Assembly (NCBI GenBank): GCA_902613795.1
Contig: CACMIP010000001.1
Location: forward strand, 354,087 to 418,086
DNA length: 64,000 nt
Direction of reading: 5' to 3'
Source of the DNA: an uncultured OCS116 cluster bacterium
GTDB lineage: Bacteria; Pseudomonadota; Alphaproteobacteria; Rhizobiales; TMED25
In this document: positions 10,420-23,055 of the stretch, piece by piece
How the letters are laid out: each line of letters starts with the position of its first letter
How positions within the stretch are numbered: the stretch's first letter is position 1
Program-made: the position numbers and the translations under genes
The notes under the pieces: generated by a model
Seen by the model: the letters and a program-made list of their open reading frames with translations, nothing else
Databases searched by the model: none
Told to the model about the DNA's origin: nothing

Positions 10420-10929
10420 TTAAGGGCTATTTTTTATGTTAGGATAAATAAAGGCATAGATCAATATTAATAGCCCACTTACTATGTATATATCTGCAAT
10501 ATTGAAGACATACCAACTATAAGTTGCAATTTCAAAGTGAAAAAAATCAGCCACAGCTCCATAGATCAACCTGTCAATTATATTGGAACTGGCACCAGCT
10601 AGAATTAATATTAATGTTATACTGCGATATCTAATCTCTGAGTTTGTTATAAATTTTGCTATCCAAACACAGATGATTAATGAAAAAAATATTATGATCA
10701 GTTGCCCTGCATAACTCTGCTGCGGAAAAAGACCATAACTTACGCCCTTATTCCAGACAAGAACCACTTCAAAGAAGTTATTTAGCCTTAATGAATTTAA
10801 TTGGTTTTCTTGAAGAAAATTCAACAAATAAACTTTTATGAGCCTGTCTATAATAAATAAACTGGCAAAAATTGCGATCTCTTTCTTATATTCTCCCAAA
10901 AGTCTAAAGATGTTTTTATTCATCTTCAC
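10420..10929 (-). CDS. lspA: Signal peptidase II
   Basis: FFEVVLVWNKGVSYGLF, GASSNIIDRLIYGAVADFFHF, FNIADIYI. Confidence 0.95.
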   Translation of the reverse strand: MKMNKNIFRLLGEYKKEIAIFASLFIIDRLIKVYLLNFLQENQLNSLRLNNFFEVVLVWNKGVSYGLFPQQSYAGQLIIIFFSLIICVWIAKFITNSEIRYRSITLILILAGASSNIIDRLIYGAVADFFHFEIATYSWYVFNIADIYIVSGLLILIYAFIYPNIKNSP

Positions 10930-13883
10930 TAATTTTGGCTTAAACTCAGAAACTCACGTACCGCATCGGCATCTCTCTTGGATAATTCAGGATATTCAGC
11001 ATCCAGACCTACGTCCTGAGTAACCTTCCAAGACCTCTTACATTTTTTACCGCTAGCAATGTGAACAATCACGCCGATTTCAGGCTCCTCATCCATAATA
11101 AAACAATTACTGTCAGGCTTTTTATTTATCAATTCAAAGCTACTTGTGATACAGATTTCAGCTAGATCAATATCACTCACTGAAGCTTGTATATCTTTAT
11201 CATTCAGATATATTTGAATACCTGCTTCAAGGCTTGACCCAATTTCTTTATCCCGCCTTTTTATCTCCAACGCAGCGGTTACGGTCTTACGTAATTTTCT
11301 TACATTATCCCACTTTAAATTTATATTATCATTACTCCATTTGTCATTTACCAACTCAAATCTTGATAGATGAATGGATTTATCCTGAGCAAATGGATAA
11401 TTTTTCCAAACCTCATCCATTGTGAAGCTTAAGATTGGTGCATATAATTTTGATATCGTTTTGAATATGATGTTAATTACATAGAGCGAAGATTTTCTTT
11501 TTTCACTCGAGTGAGGATCACAATAGAGAGAGTCCTTGCGAATATCGAAATAAAATGCTGACAAATCCAAGTTAATGTAATTCAAGAGCAATGTCGTCAC
11601 TTTCCTGTAATCATAGGCTTCATATGCATCTTGAACTTCCTCTTGTAATCTTGTTAGGCTGTGCAACATATATTTCTCTAATTCATCTAAATCCTCATAA
11701 TCATAAATCCAGCTCTGATCATAATTTGACAATACACCCAACATCCACCTGATCGTATTTCTAATCTTTCTATAAGCTTCGATTATTGACTTTAGGATCT
11801 CTTCACCGATTCGTTGATCATCACTGTAGTCTGTGGATGCTACCCAAAGTCTTAAAATATCGGCTCCATATTTTTTTACTATATCTTGGGGAGATATAAC
11901 ATTCCCCAGAGACTTGGACATCTTTCTACCGTCTTTATCCATGGTGAAGCCATGGGTTAAAACAGATTTGTAGGGTGCACGACCTCGGGTCAGGCTACTT
12001 TCCAGTAAAGATGAGTGAAACCATCCTCTGTGTTGATCGCTTCCCTCCAAATACATGTCTGCTGGCCACGTCGTTTCAGGATTATTTTCAAGAACAAAGG
12101 CATGAGTTGTACCTGACTCGAACCATACATCCAAAATGTCATCAACTTTTTCCCAATCATCATGATTATCAACAATCCCTTCTAAGAATCTCTCTTTTGT
12201 ATTTTCCTTAAACCAAGAATTTGCCCCTTCTTCAGAGAAAATTTTATGAATTCGATCAATTAATATTTCAGATTTATCAAATTCTTTATTTGGAATAAAA
12301 ATACCCGTTTGCTTATTGATAAATAAGGAAATTGGCACACCCCATGTTCTTTGTCTTGATAAAACCCAATCGGGCCTTGTTTCAATCATTGAGTGCAATC
12401 TTTTCTTTCCCGCAGGAGGATAGAAAATTGTATCATTGATTGATTTCAGTGCAGTTGACCGTAAACCGTTGGTTTTATTATCCTCCATCGAAATAAACCA
12501 TTGAGGGGTGTTTCGGAAAATTACAGGTTTTTTTGAACGCCATGAATGAGGATATTGGTGTTCAAAGCGCTTTCGGGAAATGATAGATGCGCAGTCGACT
12601 AATTTACTTATGACATGCTCATTTGCTTTACCCTTTTTTCCATTTTTATCAAACACATACACCCCATAAAAACCATCGATCTTTTCATCAAAGGCTCCGT
12701 CCTCGTTTACTGTGTATGGGATAGTACTATCAATATTTTGCTCATCTAGATTTTTCTTATTTTTCATCCAAATCTCAAAATCATCAATACCATGGCCGGG
12801 GGCCGTATGAACAAAACCTGTACCTGTATCATCTGTCACGTGGCTACCATCTAATAATGGTACATCAAAATTAAATCCTTTGAGGAGATTATGAAATGGA
12901 TGCTTGCAAATTAATTCTTTTAGAATATCTGAGGGAATCTCGGTAATTTTTTTATACTCTGTGACTTTGGATATCCCCATAACTTCATCGACCAGAGAGT
13001 CTGCAATAATATAATTATCACCTTGCTTCGCCCAGACCTCACCATCTGTCGATTGGACTTCATATTGGCTGTATGAAATACTTGAGGAAAAGCATATTGC
13101 CCTATTGCCTGGGATTGTCCACGGGGTGGTTGTCCAAATTACAATAGAGGTATTTTCGGGTATTTTATGATTATGGGTGTCACTACCGTGAGATTTTTTG
13201 GAGTCAATATCAAATTTGACCCATATAGCATCAGAAGTATAATCGAGGTATTCAACTTCAGCTTCCGCGAGGGCAGTTTTTTCGATAACAGACCACATAA
13301 CAGGCTTTGATCCCCTGTAAAGCGCGCCTTGCATACCAATTCTAAGTAATTCTTTCGCAATCAAAGCTTCTGATTTAAATTTCATTGTTGTATATGGATT
13401 ATCCCAATCACCAATAACTCCCAATCGTTTGAACTCATCTTTTTGAATACCAATCCAATGGTCAGCGAAATCCCTGCACTCGTCACGAAAATCATTTATT
13501 GGTATTGCGTCTTTATCCAAACCTTTATTCCTATATTTTTCCTCTACTTTCCACTCAATTGGCAAGCCATGACAATCCCAACCAGGAATATAGGATACAT
13601 TATAATTCATCATAAATTTCGACCTTACTATCAAATCCTTTAGAATCTTATTTAATGCATGGCCGATATGAAGGTTACCGTTGGCATAGGGTGGACCATC
13701 ATGAAGTGTAAAGGTTTTATTTCCTTTGCTTATTTCTCTATTTTTTGCATAAATATCAATGTCATTCCAATCCTTAAGAAGCGAAGGTTCGGCGTCAGGT
13801 AAATTTGCACGCATTGGAAACTCTGTATTGGGCAATAAGATTGTTTCCGCCCAATTTATCTCACCATTTGCTTTTTTATCCAT
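10929..13883 (-). CDS. ileS: Isoleucyl-tRNA synthetase
   Basis: HIGH-like DGPPYANGNLHIGHALNK, KMSKS motif, YIPGWDCHGLPIEWK. Confidence 0.98.
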   Translation of the reverse strand: MDKKANGEINWAETILLPNTEFPMRANLPDAEPSLLKDWNDIDIYAKNREISKGNKTFTLHDGPPYANGNLHIGHALNKILKDLIVRSKFMMNYNVSYIPGWDCHGLPIEWKVEEKYRNKGLDKDAIPINDFRDECRDFADHWIGIQKDEFKRLGVIGDWDNPYTTMKFKSEALIAKELLRIGMQGALYRGSKPVMWSVIEKTALAEAEVEYLDYTSDAIWVKFDIDSKKSHGSDTHNHKIPENTSIVIWTTTPWTIPGNRAICFSSSISYSQYEVQSTDGEVWAKQGDNYIIADSLVDEVMGISKVTEYKKITEIPSDILKELICKHPFHNLLKGFNFDVPLLDGSHVTDDTGTGFVHTAPGHGIDDFEIWMKNKKNLDEQNIDSTIPYTVNEDGAFDEKIDGFYGVYVFDKNGKKGKANEHVISKLVDCASIISRKRFEHQYPHSWRSKKPVIFRNTPQWFISMEDNKTNGLRSTALKSINDTIFYPPAGKKRLHSMIETRPDWVLSRQRTWGVPISLFINKQTGIFIPNKEFDKSEILIDRIHKIFSEEGANSWFKENTKERFLEGIVDNHDDWEKVDDILDVWFESGTTHAFVLENNPETTWPADMYLEGSDQHRGWFHSSLLESSLTRGRAPYKSVLTHGFTMDKDGRKMSKSLGNVISPQDIVKKYGADILRLWVASTDYSDDQRIGEEILKSIIEAYRKIRNTIRWMLGVLSNYDQSWIYDYEDLDELEKYMLHSLTRLQEEVQDAYEAYDYRKVTTLLLNYINLDLSAFYFDIRKDSLYCDPHSSEKRKSSLYVINIIFKTISKLYAPILSFTMDEVWKNYPFAQDKSIHLSRFELVNDKWSNDNINLKWDNVRKLRKTVTAALEIKRRDKEIGSSLEAGIQIYLNDKDIQASVSDIDLAEICITSSFELINKKPDSNCFIMDEEPEIGVIVHIASGKKCKRSWKVTQDVGLDAEYPELSKRDADAVREFLSLSQN

Positions 13884-13901
13884 AAACTTAACTACATTCT
13901 A

Positions 13902-14858
13902 CTATATTTCTAATAAACTAAGATTTTTGTCGTAATTTTGCAATTTATTTAACACATTACCACAGTCAATTTCCATCTGCTTTGCCAGCTCGATATTATC
14001 GGAAAATTTCATATCACCTCTAATAAAATCTATAAACTCAACTCTCACAGATTTACCATATAGATCATCATTAAAGTCAAATATGTAAGTTTCGAGAAAT
14101 TCTTCATCCCCATTAAATGTAGGTCTAGTACCAAAATATGATGCGCTGCCATACTTATGCCCATTAAAGTATATATTGGTTGCATATATTCCATGTGCCA
14201 GATTTATGGACTTATTCAAACGCAGATTTACCGTTGGAAATCCCATATCAGTACCTTTATTCTGACCCTTAATTACCAGTCCTTTAACGTACCAGTAGTA
14301 ACCCAAGAAAGTTGTTGCATTAACAATATCACCCTGAGATATGAAATCTCGAATGCTGGAAGATGAATATATCTGTGAGTTGCAATCTGTCTGCTTTTCA
14401 ATGGATTGAAAACTGATACCCGAGGCTTCACATTTCATCCTCAAGTAACTTGAATTTCCACTTCTTTTATGACCAAATTTGAAATCAGATCCTACTGTGA
14501 CATGGCTAACCCCAAGACCGTCAATCAAAATATTATTAAAGAATTCATCAGGGGACATTCTTGATAGCTCGTGATTAAATTCTATCTCATACAGAATATC
14601 AATTCCTAATTTTTCTAATATTTCGTATTTTAATTCTTGAGAAGTGATCTGATTTATAGCTTGACCGTTAGCAAAAAAATTTTTTGGATGTGGGTTGAAA
14701 GTACAGATACCTGTTTTTTTACCCATAGTTTTGGAAAGTTCAGCTATATTACTGATTAAGGCTTTGTGGCCATTATGAATTCCATCGAAATTTCCGATTG
14801 CAATTACAGATCCCTTATCACTTTCGTCTATATTTCTGTAGTTATTTATAATTTTCAT
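13902..14858 (-). CDS. ribF: Bifunctional riboflavin kinase/FAD synthetase
   Basis: AIGNFDGIHNGHKAL, GTDMGFPTVNLRL. Confidence 0.95.
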   Translation of the reverse strand: MKIINNYRNIDESDKGSVIAIGNFDGIHNGHKALISNIAELSKTMGKKTGICTFNPHPKNFFANGQAINQITSQELKYEILEKLGIDILYEIEFNHELSRMSPDEFFNNILIDGLGVSHVTVGSDFKFGHKRSGNSSYLRMKCEASGISFQSIEKQTDCNSQIYSSSSIRDFISQGDIVNATTFLGYYWYVKGLVIKGQNKGTDMGFPTVNLRLNKSINLAHGIYATNIYFNGHKYGSASYFGTRPTFNGDEEFLETYIFDFNDDLYGKSVRVEFIDFIRGDMKFSDNIELAKQMEIDCGNVLNKLQNYDKNLSLLEI

Positions 14859-14874
14859 CGTTGTAGCGGCGGTT

Positions 14875-15780
14875 TTATAACAAATTCAAGCTATTCATAA
14901 CGTATTTTGGAATTGCAATTTTGGAATAATATTTATTGATGTAATCTTTTACGCTCTCGATGTCAATTTCTGACATATTATTATTTTTTTTAAATTCTGC
15001 TTCATGAACACCGTTGATAATGAATAATGAGTCTATTCCAAAATTACTGGCGCCTGCAATATCAGTATTTAAGCCATCCCCGATAGCTAAGATGCTATCT
15101 TTAGATACGCTCTTCTGATTTGACTGAAGTACTTTTTCGAGCGCCAAATCATAAATATACGGGTGCGGTTTGCCAAAGTAAACAACCTCGCCGCCCATTT
15201 GTGAATAAGACTGCGCAATTAAGCCTGCACAGGGAAGGCGAATACTGCCTTTATTGACGTATAAATCAGGATTAGCGCAGTGTATGACAATACCCCTTTC
15301 AAGAAGAGTCTCTAATATTTTCTGATAGTCACCAATAGACTCAATATATTCATTGAAAAACCCAGTGCATATGCATTCAAGGCAATCAAACTCACTCACT
15401 TTTTTAAGATCTAATCCCGCAAATAGGGAGTTGTCTTTTTCGGGCCCAATATGGAACAGTGGGCGGTCTCCTATCGAAGAAAGCCAAGAATATGAGCAAT
15501 CTCCTGATGATACTATATTGTTGCAGATATTGCGCTCCACTCCCATGTTGAATAAATAATCTCTTATTATTTCAGACCTCCTTGGCGCATTAGTGATGAG
15601 GCAGATATCACCGCCTGCATCTAAATATGCTAAAAGTGTATTTACTGCGTCTGGGAAAATGTTATTTCCATTATGCACAACACCCCAAATGTCGCAGAGA
15701 ATCAGTGAGTAAGTATTTGCTATTTCACTCAACTTTGGCTTAGTCATTTTCTTCTCAATTAAAAGTAATCTGATATCCAT
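14875..15780 (-). CDS. TIGR01459-type HAD hydrolase
   Basis: LILCDIWGVVHNG, ITNAPRR, YFGKPHPYIYDLAL, AIGDGLNTDIAGA. Confidence 0.85.
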   Translation of the reverse strand: MDIRLLLIEKKMTKPKLSEIANTYSLILCDIWGVVHNGNNIFPDAVNTLLAYLDAGGDICLITNAPRRSEIIRDYLFNMGVERNICNNIVSSGDCSYSWLSSIGDRPLFHIGPEKDNSLFAGLDLKKVSEFDCLECICTGFFNEYIESIGDYQKILETLLERGIVIHCANPDLYVNKGSIRLPCAGLIAQSYSQMGGEVVYFGKPHPYIYDLALEKVLQSNQKSVSKDSILAIGDGLNTDIAGASNFGIDSLFIINGVHEAEFKKNNNMSEIDIESVKDYINKYYSKIAIPKYVMNSLNLL

Positions 15781-15861
15781 TATTAGAGGTTATTGATTAA
15801 TATTTCAATAAGGGTGTGTGCACGTGCTTTTGGTGAAATTTATATTCGCAGATTTAAGCTA

Positions 15862-15890
15862 TTGACAAATTTCATTACAAAACATATATC
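15862..15890 (+). promoter_or_regulatory. Sigma-70-type promoter for groESL
   Basis: TTGACA (15862-15867), 17-nt spacer, TATATC (15885-15890), immediately upstream of CIRCE. Confidence 0.75.
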
Positions 15891-15899
15891 TCTAATTAG

Positions 15900-15926
15900 T
15901 TAGCACTCGAATAGGGTGAGTGCTAT
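15900..15926 (+). promoter_or_regulatory. CIRCE element (HrcA operator)
   Basis: TTAGCACTC-N9-GAGTGCTAT versus consensus TTAGCACTC-N9-GAGTGCTAA: one mismatch. Confidence 0.96.
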
Positions 15927-15958
15927 TATTAATCGTAATTAAAATTGGAGAATATAAA

Positions 15959-16246
15959 ATGAGCTTTCGTCCTTTGCATGATCGTGTACTAGTACGCCGA
16001 GTCGATGAAGATGAAAAAACCTCTGGCGGCATTATAATTCCAGATACAGCTAAAGAGAAACCTAGTCAAGGTGAAGTTGTATCAGTTGGCCCAGGTGAAA
16101 GAGATGATAACGGAAATAGAGTCACTCTCGATGTTAAAAAAGGTGACAAGATCTTATTTGGCAAGTGGTCTGGTACAGAAGTAAACGTAAATGGTGAAGA
16201 ACTCTTAATAATGAAAGAGTCTGACATCATGGGTATCGTAGAATAA
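15959..16246 (+). CDS. groES: Co-chaperonin GroES (start moved to the downstream ATG)
   Basis: [37 protein letters not shown]-like ttggag upstream. Confidence 0.98.
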   Translation: MSFRPLHDRVLVRRVDEDEKTSGGIIIPDTAKEKPSQGEVVSVGPGERDDNGNRVTLDVKKGDKILFGKWSGTEVNVNGEELLIMKESDIMGIVE

Positions 16247-17920
<1,674 letters not shown>

Positions 17921-17946
17921 TCAACCCCTATACCAAAAAAACTCTT

Positions 17947-17980
17947 CAAAACCCTCTCTTTTTTGAGAGGGTTTTTTTTT
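17947..17980 (+). terminator. Rho-independent terminator after groEL
   Basis: ACCCTCTC-TTTTTT-GAGAGGGT stem-loop followed by a T run; overlaps the 3' end of hisG on the opposite strand. Confidence 0.92.
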
Positions 17981-18716
17981 ATGATAATAAACTTACCATT
18001 TTAGATATATGCGCTTTATCAGAGCCCAACAGAGCAAGCAGCCCAGATAGTGTTATAATTTTATCTTTGCTCCAATTTCTATTTAGCGAAGAAAATAAGC
18101 ATGCTTGACTCTCAAGTATCGTACCTAAGTCTATTCTTTTTAACTGATTTGCAGCTAGTGTTGATCCGGTACTCGTTATGTCAATTATTATTTCTGATGA
18201 ACCATACGCTGGAGCACCCTCCGTTGCCCCATGACTATCAACAAGCAGGTAATCAGATAAACCAACTTTTTCAAAAAAATTACGGGAAATATTTGGATAT
18301 TTTGTTGCAATTCTTAGCCTCTTGCCAGTTGATATACGAAAGTTATAAATCACATCCTCTAAATCATTAATGCTCATAACATCAATCCATGTAATTGGAA
18401 CAGCAACAACTACATCAGCTTTGCCGAAACCAAGCTCAAGTATGTTATGTGTGTTCACATCAGGTAGGTGCACATACTCATTGATCAAATCTAAGCCAGT
18501 GACTCCTAAATCTATTGACCCTTTCATGAGTTCGAGTGAAATTTCTTTTGGTGAAAGAAAAATCAATTCAATATTATCATACCCGATCAACTTACCAATA
18601 TACCCTCGATCCCCCCTTCCACGCTCAATTTCAAGACCATTTTCTTTTAGAAAGTCTACTGTCTGTTTTTGTAATCTACCCTTATTTGGAATACCTAAAA
18701 TTAACTTACAACTCAT
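17979..18716 (-). CDS. hisG: ATP phosphoribosyltransferase catalytic subunit, short form
   Basis: MSCKLILGIPNKGRLQKQTVDFL...; DLGVTGLDLI; internal start preferred over the ORF-track start. Confidence 0.92.
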   Translation of the reverse strand: MSCKLILGIPNKGRLQKQTVDFLKENGLEIERGRGDRGYIGKLIGYDNIELIFLSPKEISLELMKGSIDLGVTGLDLINEYVHLPDVNTHNILELGFGKADVVVAVPITWIDVMSINDLEDVIYNFRISTGKRLRIATKYPNISRNFFEKVGLSDYLLVDSHGATEGAPAYGSSEIIIDITSTGSTLAANQLKRIDLGTILESQACLFSSLNRNWSKDKIITLSGLLALLGSDKAHISKMVSLLS

Positions 18717-19860
18717 TATTACCCTCATCGAATAACAACCGATCAACATAAATTGAACATCCAACAGCTGGAATAGGTTCTGCGGATCCTAGCTCTTCAA
18801 ATATTTTATCGTAACGACCCCCTAACGCGATTGGCTCATTTTTATTTTTATTTTTCGTTCTGATTTCAAATATCAAACCTGTATAATATTCAACCTTTCT
18901 GGATAATGTTGCATTAAACTCAATCATATCCTTTGCGATCTGATTTTTTTTCAAGATTTTTACTCGATTTTCGAGGTTTTCAATTCCTTCTGCAAAATCA
19001 ATATGATATTTCTTTTGAAAATTATCCAATAGTTGGATTACTCTCGGCATATCTCCCTTGATAGACAAAAATTCTGTTATTTGCTCGATTACTGTGTTGT
19101 TAATCACAGTACCATTAATGAGTTCTGATTTATCGATATAGCTCTTTACAATATCATCTGGTCGCCTACCTGAAAATATAGATAAATCGTCAGATCCAGT
19201 TAACTTTTGAATTAATGCAATGCTAGATAAGTTATTATTCTTATACTCTTCTATGAGATCTAAGCGGGGCTTTGCGTCAAATCGTGTATTAATAATTTTT
19301 TTTATTGAGTCTTTTATTTCAGTCGCACTTAGCCCTCTCCAATAAAGTCTTCTGACTCTATTGAATAAGTGTGTATCAATTTTTAGATGATTTAGTAACT
19401 GATAAAACATAGAAATATCACTGATCTTTATTTCTAAATGATCATTATAAAAAGATGAGAGTATTTCACAAGCTTGAGATATGACATCACCCTCAACGTC
19501 TATCTTATTTTTATCCCCAAAATTCTCTATGCCTATTTGCCTAAACTCAGGGCAGTATCTTGTTTTTTCATTTATTGATGGAAATCTGAATGCGTAACCA
19601 TCATACACAAACTTATTCGCTTGCACTTCATTATTAATATAGCTAATCGCAAGCGGTAGGGTAAAATCTGGTCTCAAGCATAGCTCATCTCCACTAGGAG
19701 AACTTGTGAAAAGTAACCTGTTCCTAACATCTTCACCCATAAAATTCATAACAATATCAGCCGGTATTGTCATGGCTGGATTACAGAACGTGTATCCTTT
19801 ATTGATAAAAAATTCTCTGATTGATGAAGGATCTTTGTCCATTGCTTTATTCATATTCAA
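18706..19860 (-). CDS. hisZ: ATP phosphoribosyltransferase regulatory subunit
   Basis: HisRS-like core without anticodon-binding domain; RYCPEFRQIGIENFG, LGGRYDKIFEELG. Confidence 0.9.
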   Translation of the reverse strand: MNMNKAMDKDPSSIREFFINKGYTFCNPAMTIPADIVMNFMGEDVRNRLLFTSSPSGDELCLRPDFTLPLAISYINNEVQANKFVYDGYAFRFPSINEKTRYCPEFRQIGIENFGDKNKIDVEGDVISQACEILSSFYNDHLEIKISDISMFYQLLNHLKIDTHLFNRVRRLYWRGLSATEIKDSIKKIINTRFDAKPRLDLIEEYKNNNLSSIALIQKLTGSDDLSIFSGRRPDDIVKSYIDKSELINGTVINNTVIEQITEFLSIKGDMPRVIQLLDNFQKKYHIDFAEGIENLENRVKILKKNQIAKDMIEFNATLSRKVEYYTGLIFEIRTKNKNKNEPIALGGRYDKIFEELGSAEPIPAVGCSIYVDRLLFDEGNNEL

Positions 19861-21338
19861 ATCTTGTCTTTTTTGAGAATTTGCGAGATTTCTTTGACAG
19901 CCTCACCCCTAATCACTTCAAATTGAATCTCATCATTTTTGATCCAATTATCTCGGCTGTCAATTGTTGCTGATACTTCTTTTCCCTTTGTAAGATTTTT
20001 AATTGTCACAATACCTTTTTCTCGTTCAACCGTACCCTCAATAATTACCAATGGTGAACCTTTCTTGTCTGCATATTTCATCTGAGCCTTCATGCCAGCC
20101 GTACCGAGGTAAACCTCAGCCTTAATACCATATGCACGAAGCTCTTGCGCCATTTGATAGTAGCTGTACTCGTAATCTTTATCCATATTTAAGATGAGGA
20201 TTGGCCCATAATTTTCTTCCAGTATCTCGAAGTCCATCATTTGCATTAGAGTACAAAGACGGCTTATCCCAATAGAAAAACCACTGGCACCTACCTGGTC
20301 TTTTCGAAACCTTGATATCAACTTATCGTATCTACCACCTCCACCGACTGAGCCAATAACTGGAAGATTTTTGTCGTTATCCTGAGATACCAAATTCGCT
20401 TCAAAAATCACTCCCGTATAATATTCAAGACCCCTTACAATAGAACTATCAAAAATAACAGATTTATTGTAATTTAACTTATCCAAAATATTGTTTATGC
20501 TTCTTAATTCCTCAATTGCTAATTGTCCAAGGTCATTTTCACCCACAAGCTCGATAGCCTGACTGATAAACCCATCCCTACTCTGTGAGCCAATCGATAT
20601 AAAATCGAGTATTTTTGAGATGCTAGCTGTTTGCAGCTTTGCACCAATTGTGTAATCACCTGACTCATCTTTTCTACCTTCAGATAATAATTTTTGAACC
20701 CCATCAATACCAATACGATCGAGCTTGTCAATTGCCCTAAGTATTGTGAGCCTTCGAACTTCATCAATATCTTCAGAGTCTGATACTAGAGCGAGAATGG
20801 CATCCAATAACTTTCTACTAGACACTCTAATGTTGTAATTTTCATCATTCAGACCAATCGAGCTCATGGAGTCAGCAGATAGCATAATTAGTTCAGCATC
20901 AACTCCATATGAGTTTGAACCTATAATATCCGCATCTAATTGTAAAAATTCCCTGTATCGACCTGGGCCAGGTTTTTCATTACGCCATACATTCCCGAGC
21001 TGATACCTCTTGTAGGGTTTGGTAATTTTATCAAAATTTTCCGAGACATACCTCGCTAATGGCGATGTTAAATCATATCTTAATGAAAGCCATTTTTCAT
21101 CATCATCTTGAAATGAAAATACGCCAGCATTTGGCCTATCAGAGTCTGGTAGAAATTTACCAAGTGCAGAAGTGTATTCAAAAGAGGGCGTTGATAATTC
21201 TTCAAAACCATATGACTCATAGACAGGAATAATCTTTGAAGTTAAATTTTTAATAAGATCTAACTCAGAATGCACAATGTCGCGCAAACCCCGCGGTAGA
21301 GAAGCCTTTAGTGTATTTTTTGAGCTATCGTTGGTCAT
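19857..21338 (-). CDS. hisS: Histidyl-tRNA synthetase
   Basis: LPRGLRDI, LRYDLTSPLARYV, RGLEYYTGVIFEA, GGGGRYDKLI. Confidence 0.95.
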   Translation of the reverse strand: MTNDSSKNTLKASLPRGLRDIVHSELDLIKNLTSKIIPVYESYGFEELSTPSFEYTSALGKFLPDSDRPNAGVFSFQDDDEKWLSLRYDLTSPLARYVSENFDKITKPYKRYQLGNVWRNEKPGPGRYREFLQLDADIIGSNSYGVDAELIMLSADSMSSIGLNDENYNIRVSSRKLLDAILALVSDSEDIDEVRRLTILRAIDKLDRIGIDGVQKLLSEGRKDESGDYTIGAKLQTASISKILDFISIGSQSRDGFISQAIELVGENDLGQLAIEELRSINNILDKLNYNKSVIFDSSIVRGLEYYTGVIFEANLVSQDNDKNLPVIGSVGGGGRYDKLISRFRKDQVGASGFSIGISRLCTLMQMMDFEILEENYGPILILNMDKDYEYSYYQMAQELRAYGIKAEVYLGTAGMKAQMKYADKKGSPLVIIEGTVEREKGIVTIKNLTKGKEVSATIDSRDNWIKNDEIQFEVIRGEAVKEISQILKKDKI

Positions 21339-21565
21339 CTTTTATGTCTAATATCTGGATTATAAATCTAATTTTTTAAAATAAATTTTGAAATTATACT
21401 AGTTTGTCATTAATACAAGAAAATTATTAATATATAAATAATTTGAAAGCTATAAAACCTTTAGTAAAATTTACTATATAAAACAATATATTTATTGAAA
21501 TTAGAACAAAATACTATTATATCATTATTATTGAAATATATAACTAATACAAGAACGGGCTACAT

Positions 21566-22069
21566 ATGGCAACAAAACTGGATCGAATAGATCGTAAAAT
21601 TCTCAATCTTCTCCAAGAAGATTGCACCATATCTGTGTCAGATATTTCAGCGAAAGTCGCGCTTTCCTCAACACCCTGCTGGCGAAGGATTCAAAGAATG
21701 GAGAAAGAAGGAATAATTTCAAAGCGCGTTGCATTATTGAACCCAAAGAAAATAAATGCAGATGTCACCGCTTTTGTCGCAGTCAAGACAAACGAGCATA
21801 ATAACCAGTGGCTTGCAGAATTTAAAAAAATTATAAATTATTTTCCAGAGGTAGTTGAATTTTACCGGATGGCTGGGGATATTGATTATTTATTGCGTGT
21901 TGTCGTGCCAGATATTCCTGCCTTCGATCGATTTTATAAAAACCTGATTGAAAGAATAAATTTAACTGATGTCTCAACAAGTTTTTCTATGGAGCAAATT
22001 AAATATACAACATCATTGCCACTGAATTACACTGAGGAAGTTGCAAATTCTGATATAAACCCCAACTAA
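21566..22069 (+). CDS. Lrp/AsnC family transcriptional regulator
   Basis: LDRIDRKILNLLQEDCTISVSDISAKVALSSTPCWRRIQRMEKEGII winged HTH. Confidence 0.95.
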   Translation: MATKLDRIDRKILNLLQEDCTISVSDISAKVALSSTPCWRRIQRMEKEGIISKRVALLNPKKINADVTAFVAVKTNEHNNQWLAEFKKIINYFPEVVEFYRMAGDIDYLLRVVVPDIPAFDRFYKNLIERINLTDVSTSFSMEQIKYTTSLPLNYTEEVANSDINPN

Positions 22070-23055
22070 CCACCTGTCACAGACATATGCCTATCCACTG
22101 CAGGGGCATTATTATATTCATCAATTTTGAAGTCATGGCTTTTTGGCTTTAAACTAATAGAACGGTGAATCAATCGAATTATTTCTTCATCAGTAGCACT
22201 ATTCCTCATTAGTTTATTGAAATCTACCGAGTCATCTTGCCCCAAACACATATACATTTTTCCTGTGCATGTTACCCTCACTCTATTGCAATCAGAGCAA
22301 AAATTATGACTAAGTGGAGTTATTAATCCAATTTTACAGCCCGTCTCGGTTGATGTATAATAACGAGATGGCCCTCCTGTATTATAATTAGACTCTGTAA
22401 GCTTAAACTCTTGCTCGAGAACTTTCATATAGTCTGTTAATGGCAAATAATTTTCAGTTCTATCACCATCAATATCACCCATTGGCATTGTCTCAATGAG
22501 TGTTATATCCATACCGTTGGAGTGTGCCCATTTAATAATTGACGGGATTTCCTGATCATTAATTCCTTTTAAGGCTACAGTATTAATTTTAATTTTAATT
22601 CCAGACTCTTGAGCTATCTTTATACCATCAAGAACTTTTGATAATTCTCCCCATCTTGTTATTTTTTTAAAGAGATCGCTATCCAAGGTATCTAAAGAAA
22701 CATTAATTCTTTTTATTTCATGATCCGCAAGATCATTTGCAAAACTAGCAAGTTGGCTTCCATTTGTTGTAATTGTTATCTCTTTAAGATTAGACTTGCC
22801 AATTTTTTGAGATAGTTTTTCAATAAGCCACATCAAATTTTTACGAACTAGTGGTTCACCACCAGTGAGTCGAATCTTCTCTATTCCGCACTCAATAAAT
22901 AGTGATGCCAGTCTGTGTAACTCCTCTAAAGTTAGAAGATTGGCTTTAGGAAGAAATGTCATATTTTCTGACATACAATAAACGCATCTAAAGTCACAGC
23001 GGTCTGTAACGGAAATTCTCAGGTAAGTTATATTTCTATTAAAGGGGTCAAGCAA
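22066..23055 (-). CDS. moaA: GTP 3',8-cyclase MoaA
   Basis: Radical-SAM CxxxCxxC (CDFRCVYCMSE), IRLTGGEPLVR, C-terminal FCSDCNRVRVT. Confidence 0.96.
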   Translation of the reverse strand: MLDPFNRNITYLRISVTDRCDFRCVYCMSENMTFLPKANLLTLEELHRLASLFIECGIEKIRLTGGEPLVRKNLMWLIEKLSQKIGKSNLKEITITTNGSQLASFANDLADHEIKRINVSLDTLDSDLFKKITRWGELSKVLDGIKIAQESGIKIKINTVALKGINDQEIPSIIKWAHSNGMDITLIETMPMGDIDGDRTENYLPLTDYMKVLEQEFKLTESNYNTGGPSRYYTSTETGCKIGLITPLSHNFCSDCNRVRVTCTGKMYMCLGQDDSVDFNKLMRNSATDEEIIRLIHRSISLKPKSHDFKIDEYNNAPAVDRHMSVTGG

